A stretch of DNA of 64,000 nt from assembly GCF_002592045.1 (NCBI RefSeq), contig NZ_MEJG01000004.1:151940-215939 (forward strand), in the 5' to 3' direction. A program made the position numbers and the translations under genes. Below are positions 51,323 to 60,442 of the stretch, in pieces. The notes under the pieces were generated by a model, which was not told the origin of the DNA, did no database searches, and saw only the letters and a program-made list of their open reading frames with translations. The DNA is from Parasaccharibacter apium (GTDB lineage Bacteria > Pseudomonadota > Alphaproteobacteria > Acetobacterales > Acetobacteraceae). How positions within the stretch are numbered: position 1 is the stretch's first letter; each line of letters starts with the position of its first letter.

Positions 51323-51823
51323 TCAGTGAGGCAGGCGATGAAGCAGAATCAAAGCACCTGCCTTCCGGTCTGCGTCAGACAGTGGGGCATCCCCATCAGT
51401 CCCATCCCGCTCTATGCTTCCAAGATAGCTGCCATCCCCTCCCCTTAAAGTTCCATCCTTCTCAATACGTCCAGCATAGCTACCGCCTTCACCTCTTACG
51501 GTTCCATCCTCCTCGATATTCCCAACATAGCTACCGCCTTCGCCTCTTATGGTTCCATCCTTCTCGATATTCCCGGCATAGCTGCCACCTTCTCCCCTTA
51601 TGGTTCCATCCTTCTCGATATTCCCAGCATAGCTGCCACCTTCTCCCCTTATGGTTCCATCCTTCTCGATATTCCCAGCATAACTACCACCGGGCCCCCG
51701 TATAACGCTGATCTGCTGTACATGCCCCAAAGGCACGGACTGACCATCATATGCGCCAGCAACACCCGGCATACCGGCAACACCCAGCCACCCCATCACC
51801 ACTAAAATACCGGTGTAATTCAT
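51323..51823 (-). CDS. Secreted protein with six 17-residue repeats
   Basis: 166 aa from the ATG at 51823; the frame runs open to 51919. A signal peptide (TGILVVMGWLGVAGMPGVAGA-type) precedes a short linker, then six tandem units of the form IRGEGGSYAGNIEKDGT, and a short C-terminal tail LSDADRKAGALILLHRL. The repeat looks like a beta-hairpin unit with a central Gly-x-Ile-x-x-Asp-Gly; I recognise no named family. No anchoring motif. Relative of the protein at 50272. Confidence 0.72.
   Translation of the reverse strand: MNYTGILVVMGWLGVAGMPGVAGAYDGQSVPLGHVQQISVIRGPGGSYAGNIEKDGTIRGEGGSYAGNIEKDGTIRGEGGSYAGNIEKDGTIRGEGGSYVGNIEEDGTVRGEGGSYAGRIEKDGTLRGGDGSYLGSIERDGTDGDAPLSDADRKAGALILLHRLPH
51398..51703 (-). 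repeat. Six tandem 51-bp coding repeats
   Basis: Six contiguous in-frame units of 51 bp. The first three (promoter-proximal) are nearly identical at DNA level, the last three more diverged, suggesting recent expansion at one end. Such arrays change length easily. Confidence 0.92.
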
Positions 51824-51929
51824 CACAAACCGCCTTAAATGAAAAATCTTTTCCATATGCCTCACTACACCGTATCTCGTGGCAACTGCGTTACAACGCC
51901 ATGAAGACGCCGTAACCATGCATGCTAGC

Positions 51930-52487
51930 TCACTTCAAAAGAGCCGCCCATTCCTCCACCGATTGCCCGCTTTGGAAACGCTCATCCAACGTGCCATTCA
52001 GCATAAAACTTGGTGAGACATGAATCTTATTGTGCCGTGCATAACGTGTATGGGCTTTAATAGCCTCCGTCACGCTTGCTAGACGGAACGGCACCGCAAG
52101 ATTAAGCCGCGTATAGACCTCTAGCCGCTCTAGCAATTCTTCCGGCGTGGTGTGCATATTCGCGCCCTCATAATGATGAGCGAACTCGAACTCCTCACGA
52201 TGATCCCCCACACTCCGCAACGTTTGCCACGCTTTATCGCGCCCCTCTGGCAATGCAGCCGCAGCCAAAATGCAGCGCGTCACCACGCCAGAGAAGAGAT
52301 GCCACGGTTGGGAATGGAGATAAATATGCAGTGTCATAGCCTCCTCCCCTACATGGGCTAAGAGGGGCATTAACTTACGTGAGGCCCGCACACAAAAGGG
52401 GCATGTTGGCTCTAAAAAGACCTCTAATTTTTTCGGCCCATGGCCCCAGATAAGCTCTGCGGGTTTATGCGTCTCTTGTGCTGGCAT
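51930..52487 (-). CDS. DsbA-like thioredoxin-fold protein
   Basis: 185 aa. The active-site motif is FLEPTCPFCVRASRKLM, C-x-x-C with PF as in a thioredoxin_4/DsbA-type protein, followed by a helical insertion and the cis-Pro strand region IHVSPSFMLNGTLDE. No signal peptide is visible, so cytoplasmic, perhaps FrnE-like. The ATG at 52487 has AAGGAG 9 bases upstream; the frame extends to 52742 but that part is an out-of-frame reading of the helicase tail. Confidence 0.83.
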   Translation of the reverse strand: MPAQETHKPAELIWGHGPKKLEVFLEPTCPFCVRASRKLMPLLAHVGEEAMTLHIYLHSQPWHLFSGVVTRCILAAAALPEGRDKAWQTLRSVGDHREEFEFAHHYEGANMHTTPEELLERLEVYTRLNLAVPFRLASVTEAIKAHTRYARHNKIHVSPSFMLNGTLDERFQSGQSVEEWAALLK

Positions 52488-52550
52488 AATCTGATGCTCC
52501 TTAGCTTTACCCCTATGACCTCCCCCTAACGTAGGGTGCACCCCCATAGC

Positions 52551-52577
52551 AAAACAGCCCCGCATAAAACGGGGCTG
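52551..52577 (-). terminator. Terminator of the DEAD-box helicase gene
   Basis: CAGCCCCG (52555-52562) / CGGGGCTG (52570-52577), with TTTT following on the minus strand. It lies just past the helicase stop. Confidence 0.8.
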
Positions 52578-52608
52578 CCACGCATAACACACATAACCAC
52601 AAAGCTTT

Positions 52609-53925
52609 TTAGGACGACCGCCGCCCGCGTGAACGCCCTGCCCCACCACGACCAGAGGAGGATGGACGGGTAGACGCCGCCCGTGGGCTGCGACCACGGC
52701 CCCCACCGGATGGGCCACCACGGCCACGACCACCGCGCCCACGGCCTCCCCCTAAAACAGGCGGCGGCAATGTGGAGTTCTGCGCGTCATCAGAATGGTA
52801 AGGATGGTCCGTAATCACAGGCACAGCCTTGCTGATGCGCTTCTCAATCTCTTTTAACCATGCACGCTGCTCTGCCTCACAAAGGGATACAGCCCAACCC
52901 TCGCGACCGGCACGCGCTGTACGGCCAATGCGATGGACGTAAGCCTCTGGCACATTCGGCAAATCGTAATTAAAGACGTGAGAAACCTCATCCACATCAA
53001 TACCGCGCGCGGCAATATCTGTGGCGACTAACACGCGGACACTCCCATCCCGAAAGCCTTGCATGGCACGCTCACGTGCCCCTTGGGACTTATTGCCATG
53101 AATCGCCGCTGCGGGAATCCCATGCTTACTGAGATATTCTGCCACTTTATTGGCTTCATGCTTCATCAGCGTAAAGACAACAGCCCGCACGACACGGTCA
53201 TTATTGACCAACATCATCAAAGCTTCTTTCTTTTGAGCTGAATCGACAAATAGAACCGCCTGACGAATACGATCCACCGTGCTGGATTCCGGCGTGACTT
53301 GCACCGTCTCGGGCTCATGCAGCAAAGAATGCGCTAAGTCACGAATAGAGGCTGGCATAGTCGCGGAGAAAAGGAGCGTCTGCCGTTTTTCTGGCAAGCG
53401 CGCTACAATCTTACGAATATCATGCACAAAGCCCATATCCAACATACGGTCTGCTTCATCCAGCACGACAATCTCCGGTGTGGAGAGGTCGATATGGCCT
53501 TGCCCTACAAGGTCCAACAAACGCCCCGGGGCAGCGATGAGGACATCTACGCCGCGTTTCATCGCTTCGACCTGACGATTCTGCCCAACACCACCAAAAA
53601 TCACAGCGTAAGAGAACTTCATATGCCGCGCATAGGCCGCAAAATTATCGCCTATCTGCGCCACTAGCTCCCGCGTAGGGGCCAGCACCAACACACGCGC
53701 CCCGCGCGGGGTCGCTTTGCGAGGCGTCTCCAATAAATAATGCAAAATCGGCAAAGCAAATGCTGCCGTTTTGCCCGTCCCCGTCTGCGCAAGGCCTAAA
53801 AGGTCTCGTCCCTTTAACAGATGAGGGATCGCCCCCGCCTGAATCGGCGTTGGTGTCTTATAGCCCTCTTCATCTAAAGCCTGCAAAATGGGGGCTGCCA
53901 AACCGAGCGTGTTAAAACTGCTCAT
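52609..53925 (-). CDS. DEAD-box RNA helicase, RhlE type
   Basis: 438 aa. Q motif and Walker A GLAQTGTGKTAAFALPIL, PTRELVAQIG, DEADRMLDMGF (DEAD), SATMP (motif III), then the second RecA domain with ATDIAARGIDVDEV and HRIGRTARAGREG. The last ~50 residues are Gly/Arg/Ser-rich RGG repeats typical of RNA-binding tails. Probable role in ribosome assembly or RNA decay, as for RhlE relatives. Confidence 0.94.
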   Translation of the reverse strand: MSSFNTLGLAAPILQALDEEGYKTPTPIQAGAIPHLLKGRDLLGLAQTGTGKTAAFALPILHYLLETPRKATPRGARVLVLAPTRELVAQIGDNFAAYARHMKFSYAVIFGGVGQNRQVEAMKRGVDVLIAAPGRLLDLVGQGHIDLSTPEIVVLDEADRMLDMGFVHDIRKIVARLPEKRQTLLFSATMPASIRDLAHSLLHEPETVQVTPESSTVDRIRQAVLFVDSAQKKEALMMLVNNDRVVRAVVFTLMKHEANKVAEYLSKHGIPAAAIHGNKSQGARERAMQGFRDGSVRVLVATDIAARGIDVDEVSHVFNYDLPNVPEAYVHRIGRTARAGREGWAVSLCEAEQRAWLKEIEKRISKAVPVITDHPYHSDDAQNSTLPPPVLGGGRGRGGRGRGGPSGGGRGRSPRAASTRPSSSGRGGAGRSRGRRSS

Positions 53926-53998
53926 GATGTTTCCTTAAAAACCGGCGTTATTCCAGCATCCATCTGGCAACACCGCATAAAACGGACGCCTAAAACAC

Positions 53999-54016
53999 AC
54001 ACTCTTAAAGGAGTGT
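53999..54016 (-). terminator. Possible terminator after metW
   Basis: ACACTC (53999-54004) / GAGTGT (54011-54016), followed on the minus strand by GTGTTTTAG. Short stem and broken T-run. It lies in the 168-base gap between metW and the helicase gene. Confidence 0.35.
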
Positions 54017-54093
54017 TATCTCGTCCCCCTCTAAATAGGACTATTTTTGTCTTATAACAAGAGAAAAATATTTTCCTCCCATCTAGGCGCTTT

Positions 54094-54696
54094 TCATCTC
54101 CCTTTTTGCAGAAGAAACAAAGCTTGTTCGCCCAACAAATTTGCCAAATGAGGTGACCGCTCCGCCACGCGTGACCGCTTATCCCCATTTACAACCATCC
54201 AATTCCGCACCGCATACCCATCCTCAGCACATAAAGCGAAGAAGTCATAAATCGTACAAGGATGGATGTTGGATGTCTCATACCACGGGGTTGGCCAAAC
54301 CGCCGTCATGGGCATACGCCCTGTGCGCATTAAATGCCAACGCAAACGCCAATGCCCAAAATTGGGGAAGGAGACCAAAGCTGATCGCCCAATCCGTAAC
54401 ATATGCCGCAAAACCTCACGCGGACGCTCCACCGCTTGAAGGGTGCGCTGTAGGACAACATAGTCAAATGTATCTTCTGGATAATCCGCCAAAACTTCAT
54501 CCGCATCCCCGTGCATAACGGGCAAGCCATGCGCAACGGACTGAGTCACGGCCTTCATATCCAGCTCTAAGCCTTGGGCATCACAGCCTTTTTGGCGGGA
54601 GAGATAGTCAATCAAACTGCCATCCCCGCTCCCAATATCCAGTACCCGACTCTGCGGTGCGACCATAGTCGCAATCAATTCTTGATCAAACCGCAT
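54094..54696 (-). CDS. metW: MetW, partner of MetX in methionine synthesis
   Basis: About 200 aa with a SAM-methyltransferase-like fold: [19 protein letters not shown] (motif I), [35 protein letters not shown] and [15 protein letters not shown] are MetW hallmarks. MetW is needed for full MetX function in several proteobacteria. The ATG at 54696 is chosen because GGAGG lies 7 bases upstream; it overlaps the metX end by 11 bases. Confidence 0.93.
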   Translation of the reverse strand: MRFDQELIATMVAPQSRVLDIGSGDGSLIDYLSRQKGCDAQGLELDMKAVTQSVAHGLPVMHGDADEVLADYPEDTFDYVVLQRTLQAVERPREVLRHMLRIGRSALVSFPNFGHWRLRWHLMRTGRMPMTAVWPTPWYETSNIHPCTIYDFFALCAEDGYAVRNWMVVNGDKRSRVAERSPHLANLLGEQALFLLQKGR

Positions 54697-55846
54697 GATC
54701 ATCCCTCCCCTCTGGTAAGCCCGCATGACGTGCCGCGCCGTTTAAAAACCCGCGCACTGTACGATCAAAATCCGGCTCTTCTAGCAGAAAGGCATCATGG
54801 CCACGGTCGCTCTCAATCTCCACAAAAGAGACATGTCCCCCTGCCTGATTAATCGCCCGCGCCAACATTCTTGATTGTGCCGTGGGAAACAGCCAATCCG
54901 AGCTGAAGGACACAACACAAAAACGCGTCCGCACCTGCTGAAAAGCTGCCGCTAGATTACCCCCATGCTCACTGCCGAGATCGAAGAAGTCCATCGCGCG
55001 GGAAATTGTCAGGTAAGAATGTGCATCAAACCGCCGTGTGAAATTAGAGCCTTGATATTGCAGATAACTTTCGACCTGAAACATCCCCCCAAACGGTAAC
55101 GCCGCTAAAGGCGAATTGGGGGCGGGCATTGTTCCTGGCCGTATTTCCCTCCCAAACTTCCGCGTTAGAGCTTCTTCTGAGAGATAAGTAATATGCCCCA
55201 CCATACGCGCTACAGCCAAACCGCGCGCTGGGATAACCCCATGAGCTTGATAATCTCCCCCATGCCAATCGGGGTCCGCATAAATTGCCTGCCGGCTGAC
55301 CTCATTAAACGCAATATTCTGCGCCGATTGGAAGGGAGAGGTGGCAATCGGCATAGCTGCAAAAACACGCTCAGCGTAATCTGTAGCCCATGTGAGGGTT
55401 TGCATCCCCCCCATCGAGCCTCCAATAACGGCAAATAATTGCTTGATCCCAAGATGATCAATCAACTTTATCTGCGCTGCTACGATGTCATGCATCGTAA
55501 TAGGGGGAAAATCCTTCCCCCATGGTTTGTCCGTCCCCGCCCGCATAGTCGTGGGGCCGGTCGTCCCCATGCAGCCCCCTAAGACATTGGTACAGATGAC
55601 AAAAAAACGCTCTGTATCAATCGGCAAGCCGGGGCCAACCATACGCGACCACCAACCCGGCTTCCCCGTAAGAGGGTGCGGGCTGGCGACAAACTGATCC
55701 CCCGTAAAGGCATGGCAAATGACAATCGCATTATCCCGCTTTGGCGAGAGCGTACCATAAGTTTGATAGGCCACCTCCAGCGGAGCAATAACCTCCCCAC
55801 ATTGGAGGGGCATCCCGTTTGGAAAGATGATGGACTGAACTTCCAC
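54686..55846 (-). CDS. metX: MetX, homoserine O-acyltransferase
   Basis: Alpha/beta-hydrolase enzyme activating homoserine for methionine synthesis with acetyl- or succinyl-CoA. Nucleophile Ser in [11 protein letters not shown], catalytic Asp in [10 protein letters not shown], His in [10 protein letters not shown]; start [17 protein letters not shown]. Acyl donor cannot be told from sequence by eye. The GTG at 55846 has GGAG 7 bases upstream; another GTG at 55891 would add 15 residues. I found no SAM riboswitch in the short upstream gap. Confidence 0.94.
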   Translation of the reverse strand: MEVQSIIFPNGMPLQCGEVIAPLEVAYQTYGTLSPKRDNAIVICHAFTGDQFVASPHPLTGKPGWWSRMVGPGLPIDTERFFVICTNVLGGCMGTTGPTTMRAGTDKPWGKDFPPITMHDIVAAQIKLIDHLGIKQLFAVIGGSMGGMQTLTWATDYAERVFAAMPIATSPFQSAQNIAFNEVSRQAIYADPDWHGGDYQAHGVIPARGLAVARMVGHITYLSEEALTRKFGREIRPGTMPAPNSPLAALPFGGMFQVESYLQYQGSNFTRRFDAHSYLTISRAMDFFDLGSEHGGNLAAAFQQVRTRFCVVSFSSDWLFPTAQSRMLARAINQAGGHVSFVEIESDRGHDAFLLEEPDFDRTVRGFLNGAARHAGLPEGRDDHAV

Positions 55847-55953
55847 TCTAAGGCTCCGGCCGCTTGTGACAAAGAGCCTGTATAGAAGCACCGCCCCCGC
55901 CCCCGTTTCAAGCTAGAATACGCCGCCTTAAGCACATTCGACAGCTATATCTA

Positions 55954-56412
55954 TTACTCAGCGGCTTCCATCAGTGCAGGGTAATTATCTTGCGCCAAAG
56001 CAGGCATGGGCATTTTAACCATATTCCCCTTACTCGCTTCCCGTTTTGGCAACCAATACCCATACGCTGCCAGAGCCTGACCGAGATGCATCAACGCCTC
56101 CCCTAACGCTGTATGAATGGTTTGCTCCTCTGGCATATTCTGCATCTCTGCAAGAAGGTCTAACAAATGAGACTCCGTTGCTGAGTATTCTAAAGACGGC
56201 ATTGCACAAACCGCCTGGAGGAACAAAGGCCGAAACTGCTCCTGCAAAAGCTCCGCCTCTTGTCCTACTAACCCCGCTAAAGATTTAGAACGCCGCCAGC
56301 AACGCGGCCCCAATAAATAACGCAGGGCCCATAAGGCGGTCTGCTCCTCCCGTACTAATGTGCTCATGGGCATACCGTATGTGCCGTGCTGTTCTACGAT
56401 CTGGCCGATCAT
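55954..56412 (-). CDS. Helical protein of unknown function
   Basis: 152 aa from the ATG at 56412, which has GGGAG 7 bases upstream; the frame continues to a GTG at 56499. Mostly helical, with TLVREEQTALWALRYLLGPR, AELLQEQFRPLFLQAV and IHTALGEALMHLGQALAA. No signal peptide or known motif. It stands upstream of metX in the same direction and may share its promoter. Confidence 0.62.
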   Translation of the reverse strand: MIGQIVEQHGTYGMPMSTLVREEQTALWALRYLLGPRCWRRSKSLAGLVGQEAELLQEQFRPLFLQAVCAMPSLEYSATESHLLDLLAEMQNMPEEQTIHTALGEALMHLGQALAAYGYWLPKREASKGNMVKMPMPALAQDNYPALMEAAE

Positions 56413-56673
56413 GGGACCTCTCCCTCTCTCTGCGAATTGCTTCAAGAATGACGTTAGATGAGAACTCTTATCAGTTGCAACAAGAAGATAATGCTTCACA
56501 CCTCACTCTGCCCCTAATACGAGCCAAAAAAGGGAGAAAACTGCCAATTATAGCTATTATTAATTTTTCTTATAAAGTAGCGAATCAGAATGAGGAATCA
56601 CCACATAATGTGATAAAAATGCAAAATTACCACTATATGTAGTCCTCTTTTTCGCGCGCCTCTCTTAATAACT

Positions 56674-57270
56674 CTATTGGCGAAATGGTGGTTTTTGAAT
56701 CCAACCATCTAATTGCTGCATTGCCGCATCAGAGCCATCAAGGGCAAAGTTAATCGTCAACGTACCTCGTCCCACCTTATCCACCACGATATGACCCGTT
56801 TTCCCTGTTTTTAATTGGGCAACTTGCTCTGTAGAAAGATCCAACGAAGCCATACATCCCGATGCAACACAGGACTGCCATTGCAACGTCATCGGAACAT
56901 TATCATCTAACGTGACACGCACATTTCTTTTAAGAGAGAGCGCAAGCGGTACCATGGTTGTTAACCGCCATGGCCGACCTATAAGCGGGTCGTTCATCAC
57001 ACTCTCTGTTGCGCGCGCTAAGATTACAGCCCCCAACGACTCTGTTTTTCCTTTATTCCCCTGCATCACCAAAGTCTGCTGCATCAGACAGACTTGAGGG
57101 CCTTGTGCTGGATTGATCGCAGGGAACACACAGCGATACATCCACCCCCCTGCCGAACCAGAAATGACAACCGGTGCCGTTTGCCCACCCTCAACAGCTC
57201 TAGCAATCGGGGACACTATCGCTCCACCAATCAAACAAAGAAGCACCAATATGCCGCAAGATGTTTTCAT
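56674..57270 (-). CDS. IalB-family periplasmic protein
   Basis: 198 aa. Signal peptide ending SPIARA, then the invasion-associated-locus-B fold: GGWMYRCVFPAINPAQGPQV with paired cysteines, CLMQQTLVMQ, LQWQSCVASGCMASLD and a final strand TLTINFALDGSDAAM. The domain is widespread in alphaproteobacteria, including non-pathogens, so no virulence role is implied. GGAGG 5 bases before ATG. Confidence 0.85.
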   Translation of the reverse strand: MKTSCGILVLLCLIGGAIVSPIARAVEGGQTAPVVISGSAGGWMYRCVFPAINPAQGPQVCLMQQTLVMQGNKGKTESLGAVILARATESVMNDPLIGRPWRLTTMVPLALSLKRNVRVTLDDNVPMTLQWQSCVASGCMASLDLSTEQVAQLKTGKTGHIVVDKVGRGTLTINFALDGSDAAMQQLDGWIQKPPFRQ

Positions 57271-57756
57271 CCCTTCCTCCCGTCAAAATATGAGACTACT
57301 ACCCACGCTACAATAAAATTATCAGCTACACTTTTAGTATATTACAAAACACATAGAAAATAATCAAATCATCAATCAACTCTATCAATAAACTACAATC
57401 AAAATAGAAAGAATACTAAATTCATACCCCAGCAATACCATTTCATATAAAATATGATACAAAATACCATTTTAAAATTATTCAATAAATATGAAGTATT
57501 CATAAAATATTAAAGATTATTATGAGATAATACTTTTCCATATATCACACATATACCCCTTATTATTATGAGAAAAATACAAACAAAAATCTCAAATATT
57601 TAACTTTAATTAATATTTTTTAAATTTTTTACATAAGAAATTTTCTCGGAAAAGGTTTCTCGGATTTTTATTCCTTAAGATTTAATTAAAAATATATTGC
57701 ATAATAATTTATAATAAGTTAACAGCATCCCATCCGTGAAAAGTTGAGAAAGCCCC
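57271..57756. other. AT-rich intergenic region upstream of the exopolysaccharide cluster
   Basis: 486 bases with no credible gene, strongly AT-rich with many A and T tracts, separating the minus-strand IalB gene from the + exopolysaccharide genes. It must contain promoters for both sides. The only structured element I see is the direct repeat at 57642-57664. Confidence 0.7.
57642..57664 (+). repeat. Direct repeat TTTCTCGGA, 14-base period
   Basis: TTTCTCGGA at 57642-57650 and again at 57656-57664, GC-richer than its surroundings and about 93 bases before the Wzz-like gene. Possible regulator-binding site or promoter element; not proven. Confidence 0.45.
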
Positions 57757-58809
57757 GTGGAAACAAGAACGATTTTTTACAAGAAGAAGCTCTTCTGGTG
57801 GGTATGCGGTGGGCCATCGCTCATTGCTGCCGTTTATTTATTTGTCTGGGCCACCCCACGCTACGAAAGTACAGCCATCCTCCGCGTTTATGAGGCAGGG
57901 GGGCAAGAGACGTCCGGCGGTAGCGCCGCTACAGAAGGTCTCGGCGGTAGTATGGCCTCGCCTGGCGCTTATGTTCTTACACAATACATCGCCAGTTGGG
58001 ATGCTTTCCAAGCGCTGCACCCCGAACGTTTAAAAGAGCACTGGCAGAATGGAGATTGGCCTTCTTCCTTTGGGGGGCCTCTCACTCTGTTTTCATCCAA
58101 TCAAATGCGGCTTTGGGAATATTACAAGAAACATGTCACCGCTCAACTTGATGATATTTCTGGGTTGGTTACTATCAATGTCGATGGATATTCATCTGAT
58201 TTCTCATGGACACTCAATAAAGACCTCTTAGAGCTTGCACGGAAAGAACTTGCAGAGAGCGGAATTAAATCAGATCAAGCGGAGCATAATATGCTCCTCC
58301 AAAAAATTGATCTCGATAAAAACAGCTTAAGTGCCGATTTGGGCAAAATCGCTAAATTACAAAAAGAAGCAGGCATCTCGGACCTAAAGGGAGATTATCA
58401 AGTCGTTCTCAATAGTCTTGCTGCTGCCGAGAAGGAACGTATTTCCGTCGATACCCGTGCCGCCGCTACAGAGTTTCTCGCTGCCCGGGGACAACAAATT
58501 GAGGCCTTGAGAATTCAACTTGCCGCCCTCGATAAAGAAATCGAGCATCAGCGAAATGATATTGCCCAAAAATCAGCTATTTACAAAGAATATGGGCGTA
58601 TTGAAGCCCAAGCTGAGCAAGACACCAAACTCATTATGCTTGATGAAGAAAGTTTACTTGAAAATGAAAGGAATGCCGTACGTCATGCTTATTACATAGA
58701 CATCATTGAAAACCCTATCCACCCAACCAACGCAACCCGACCACGCGCCCTAATGTGGACACTCATTATTTTGGCATGTTCCTTTGCCATATACCTCATC
58801 ATTAAGTGA
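57757..58809 (+). CDS. Wzz/KpsE-like polysaccharide export inner-membrane protein
   Basis: 350 aa, start GTG. Helix 1 (about 13-31) ends in VWATPRYESTAILRV, the beta-alpha entry of polysaccharide co-polymerases; a long periplasmic coiled coil (about 170-290) follows, and helix 2 at the very C-terminus (about 329-349). There is no tyrosine-kinase domain, so it is KpsE-like rather than Wzc-like. The next gene follows after 7 bases. Confidence 0.85.
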   Translation: METRTIFYKKKLFWWVCGGPSLIAAVYLFVWATPRYESTAILRVYEAGGQETSGGSAATEGLGGSMASPGAYVLTQYIASWDAFQALHPERLKEHWQNGDWPSSFGGPLTLFSSNQMRLWEYYKKHVTAQLDDISGLVTINVDGYSSDFSWTLNKDLLELARKELAESGIKSDQAEHNMLLQKIDLDKNSLSADLGKIAKLQKEAGISDLKGDYQVVLNSLAAAEKERISVDTRAAATEFLAARGQQIEALRIQLAALDKEIEHQRNDIAQKSAIYKEYGRIEAQAEQDTKLIMLDEESLLENERNAVRHAYYIDIIENPIHPTNATRPRALMWTLIILACSFAIYLIIK

Positions 58810-58816
58810 GATGATT

Positions 58817-59998
58817 ATGCTTGGCTACCTTGTCACTCCCCCTAAGATCCATCCCTTAAATACAAAGAGCGTAAAAACAGTAGCACTATCTGTAGCTCTC
58901 CTACTCTCAACCTCTGCGTGTGCGTTTATGCCCTCAGTCGGCCCTCATGCAGATTACATCGAAACTCAATCTGAAAATCATGAAGCCCCTCCCCTTATCG
59001 ACGTTGATATCCAACTCGCGCAAACGCTCGCAAAAACAGTCAATATGAACGAAGCGCGCCAAGAAGGTGATCTTCTCTCTGCACTCAACATACCCTTTTC
59101 ACGACTTCCCGAAACCAGAATTGCCCCGGGTGATCAACTAAGAATAACCATCTGGACGCAAGGCGGAGGACAAGCCGCCGCATCTGAATCAAGCGAAAAC
59201 ACCTCCCCTGGGTCTATTTCGCCTGCTCAGTCCAAAATAGGGGTCTATTCAGTTAATAAAGAAGGTAAAGTTGACATCCCCTATGCAGGTTTTGTTGACA
59301 TTAAAAATACAACACCTCATCAGGCACAAAATATTATTCGGTCTCGTTTAACTGCGACCCGTTTATTTGAAAGTGTCGAGGTATCTCTGCAATTTGACGT
59401 AAACCATGGTCAAAATATTATCGTGATGGGGGCAGTCAATAAACCCACCATTATTAACTGGAATGATGGCGGGGTCTCTCTTGTAGAAGCTATTGCCCAA
59501 GCCGGGGGGTATGTCGTGGGTGAGCCTTTGCACGGCAGTGATTTAGGTATGAATATTCTCCTCGCCCGTGCAGGACATGAATATGATATCCCCCTAAGAA
59601 CAGCCTTATTACATACCATTCAGTTACAACCGGGCGATAAAATTGCTCTACAGCACAAACCCAGCGTACGTGTCCTCTGCCTGGGGGCGGGATGGGCCGC
59701 TCCACGCATGAGCGCATTTTCACAAACGCCTACTCTATCGCAAGTTATGGCGTCCGTTAATGGGTTAAACCCCCAAACAGCACAAGGGCGAGCGATCTTC
59801 ATCCTAAAAAAAGATCAGTCCATTATGTTTAGGGTTAATTTTGATCGTGTTGAAGGCATGGAAGCCTCTCAAATTATGCCAATTGAAGATGGAGATATGG
59901 TGTACGCCCCCGTATCACGCTCTGTCACAATGCAACAAGTGCTCGGTATGTTCATGTTTATTGCTGGGCAAGGTATGTCAGCCGCCGCTGTTAGATAA
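58817..59998 (+). CDS. Wza/KpsD-like outer-membrane polysaccharide export lipoprotein
   Basis: About 393 aa. A signal peptide with Cys after LLSTSA may be lipid-modified. The export domain opens ETRIAPGDQLRITIWTQGGG, continues YSVNKEGKVDIPYAGFVDIK (PES domain), and two SLBB-like units follow (VMGAVNKPTIINWNDGG; LQPGDKIALQHKPSVRV). The ATG at 58817 is chosen over 58784, with AAGTGAG 6 bases upstream. With the Wzz-like partner it forms a transenvelope export pair. Confidence 0.87.
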   Translation: MLGYLVTPPKIHPLNTKSVKTVALSVALLLSTSACAFMPSVGPHADYIETQSENHEAPPLIDVDIQLAQTLAKTVNMNEARQEGDLLSALNIPFSRLPETRIAPGDQLRITIWTQGGGQAAASESSENTSPGSISPAQSKIGVYSVNKEGKVDIPYAGFVDIKNTTPHQAQNIIRSRLTATRLFESVEVSLQFDVNHGQNIIVMGAVNKPTIINWNDGGVSLVEAIAQAGGYVVGEPLHGSDLGMNILLARAGHEYDIPLRTALLHTIQLQPGDKIALQHKPSVRVLCLGAGWAAPRMSAFSQTPTLSQVMASVNGLNPQTAQGRAIFILKKDQSIMFRVNFDRVEGMEASQIMPIEDGDMVYAPVSRSVTMQQVLGMFMFIAGQGMSAAAVR

Positions 59999-60006
59999 AA
60001 ACGACT

Positions 60007-60048
60007 ATTTACGAGCATAGGTTCTATAAAGGGCAAATGCTCGTAAAT
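60007..60048. repeat. Perfect 12-bp inverted repeat after the Wza-like gene
   Basis: ATTTACGAGCAT (60007-60018) / ATGCTCGTAAAT (60037-60048), 18-nt loop, no T-run after it. It may protect the upstream transcript end, weakly terminate it, or be an operator for the OpgH-like gene. Confidence 0.6.
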
Positions 60049-60181
60049 ATAAATACAACCAAAGGTTGAAATTACTCTCACTTCTAGCTGATCACGGAGC
60101 AAAGATTCTTAATTTTAAGTATATTTAATTAATAAATTATTGAATTTTCATACTCCGTTCGTTAATAAATACGAAACTGTT

Positions 60182-60201
60182 AATTCTTTATTAAGAATTA
60201 C
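60182..60201. repeat. 8-bp inverted repeat upstream of the small ORF
   Basis: TAATTCTT (60182-60189) / AAGAATTA (60194-60201) with a 4-nt loop, about 25 bases before the gene at 60227. Possible operator in the AT-rich 228-base gap. Confidence 0.4.
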
Positions 60202-60226
60202 CTCATCAGAATAGGAACGAAAAGCC

Positions 60227-60442
60227 ATGCCTGCTTCACTGGACAATCACGCCTCCTCTCTTCTTACCTCATCCGCTCAAGATATGCCTATCTCAACAGC
60301 CGAATGGGATTTACTGAAAAGAAAGGCCTTGGAAGAGTTTGCTGACAGAAAAGCCCCGTCTATCGCTTTCACTCGTTTTTCGCAGCATGATAATTCAAAT
60401 ATTTCCATAAAGGAGAAGGTACTACTGCATGTTGTTTTCTAA
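60227..60442 (+). CDS. 71-aa protein coupled to the OpgH-like gene
   Basis: No recognised family. Polar, no membrane segment; contains ISTAEWDLLKRKALEEFADR, likely one amphipathic helix. Its last 14 bases overlap the start of the OpgH-like gene in another frame, indicating translational coupling. OpgH proteins normally have a long cytoplasmic N-terminus that the gene here lacks, so this could be a detached N-terminal segment or a separate small partner. Confidence 0.6.
   Translation: MPASLDNHASSLLTSSAQDMPISTAEWDLLKRKALEEFADRKAPSIAFTRFSQHDNSNISIKEKVLLHVVF

Noticed and set aside
51398..51703. 51-bp tandem repeats considered as a CRISPR array
   Set aside because: Units are contiguous without unique spacers and keep one reading frame; they are protein-coding repeats.
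52488..52742. 85-residue N-terminal extension of the DsbA-like frame
   Set aside because: It is an out-of-frame reading of the Gly/Arg-rich helicase tail; a good AAGGAG site supports the ATG at 52487.
55847..55953. Possible SAM riboswitch before metX
   Set aside because: The gap is short and no recognisable SAM-II or SAM-I core or pseudoknot was seen.
56413..56499. 29-residue N-terminal extension of the helical protein
   Set aside because: GTG start has a poorly spaced ribosome site; GGGAG 7 bases before the ATG at 56412 is better. Kept open as an alternative.
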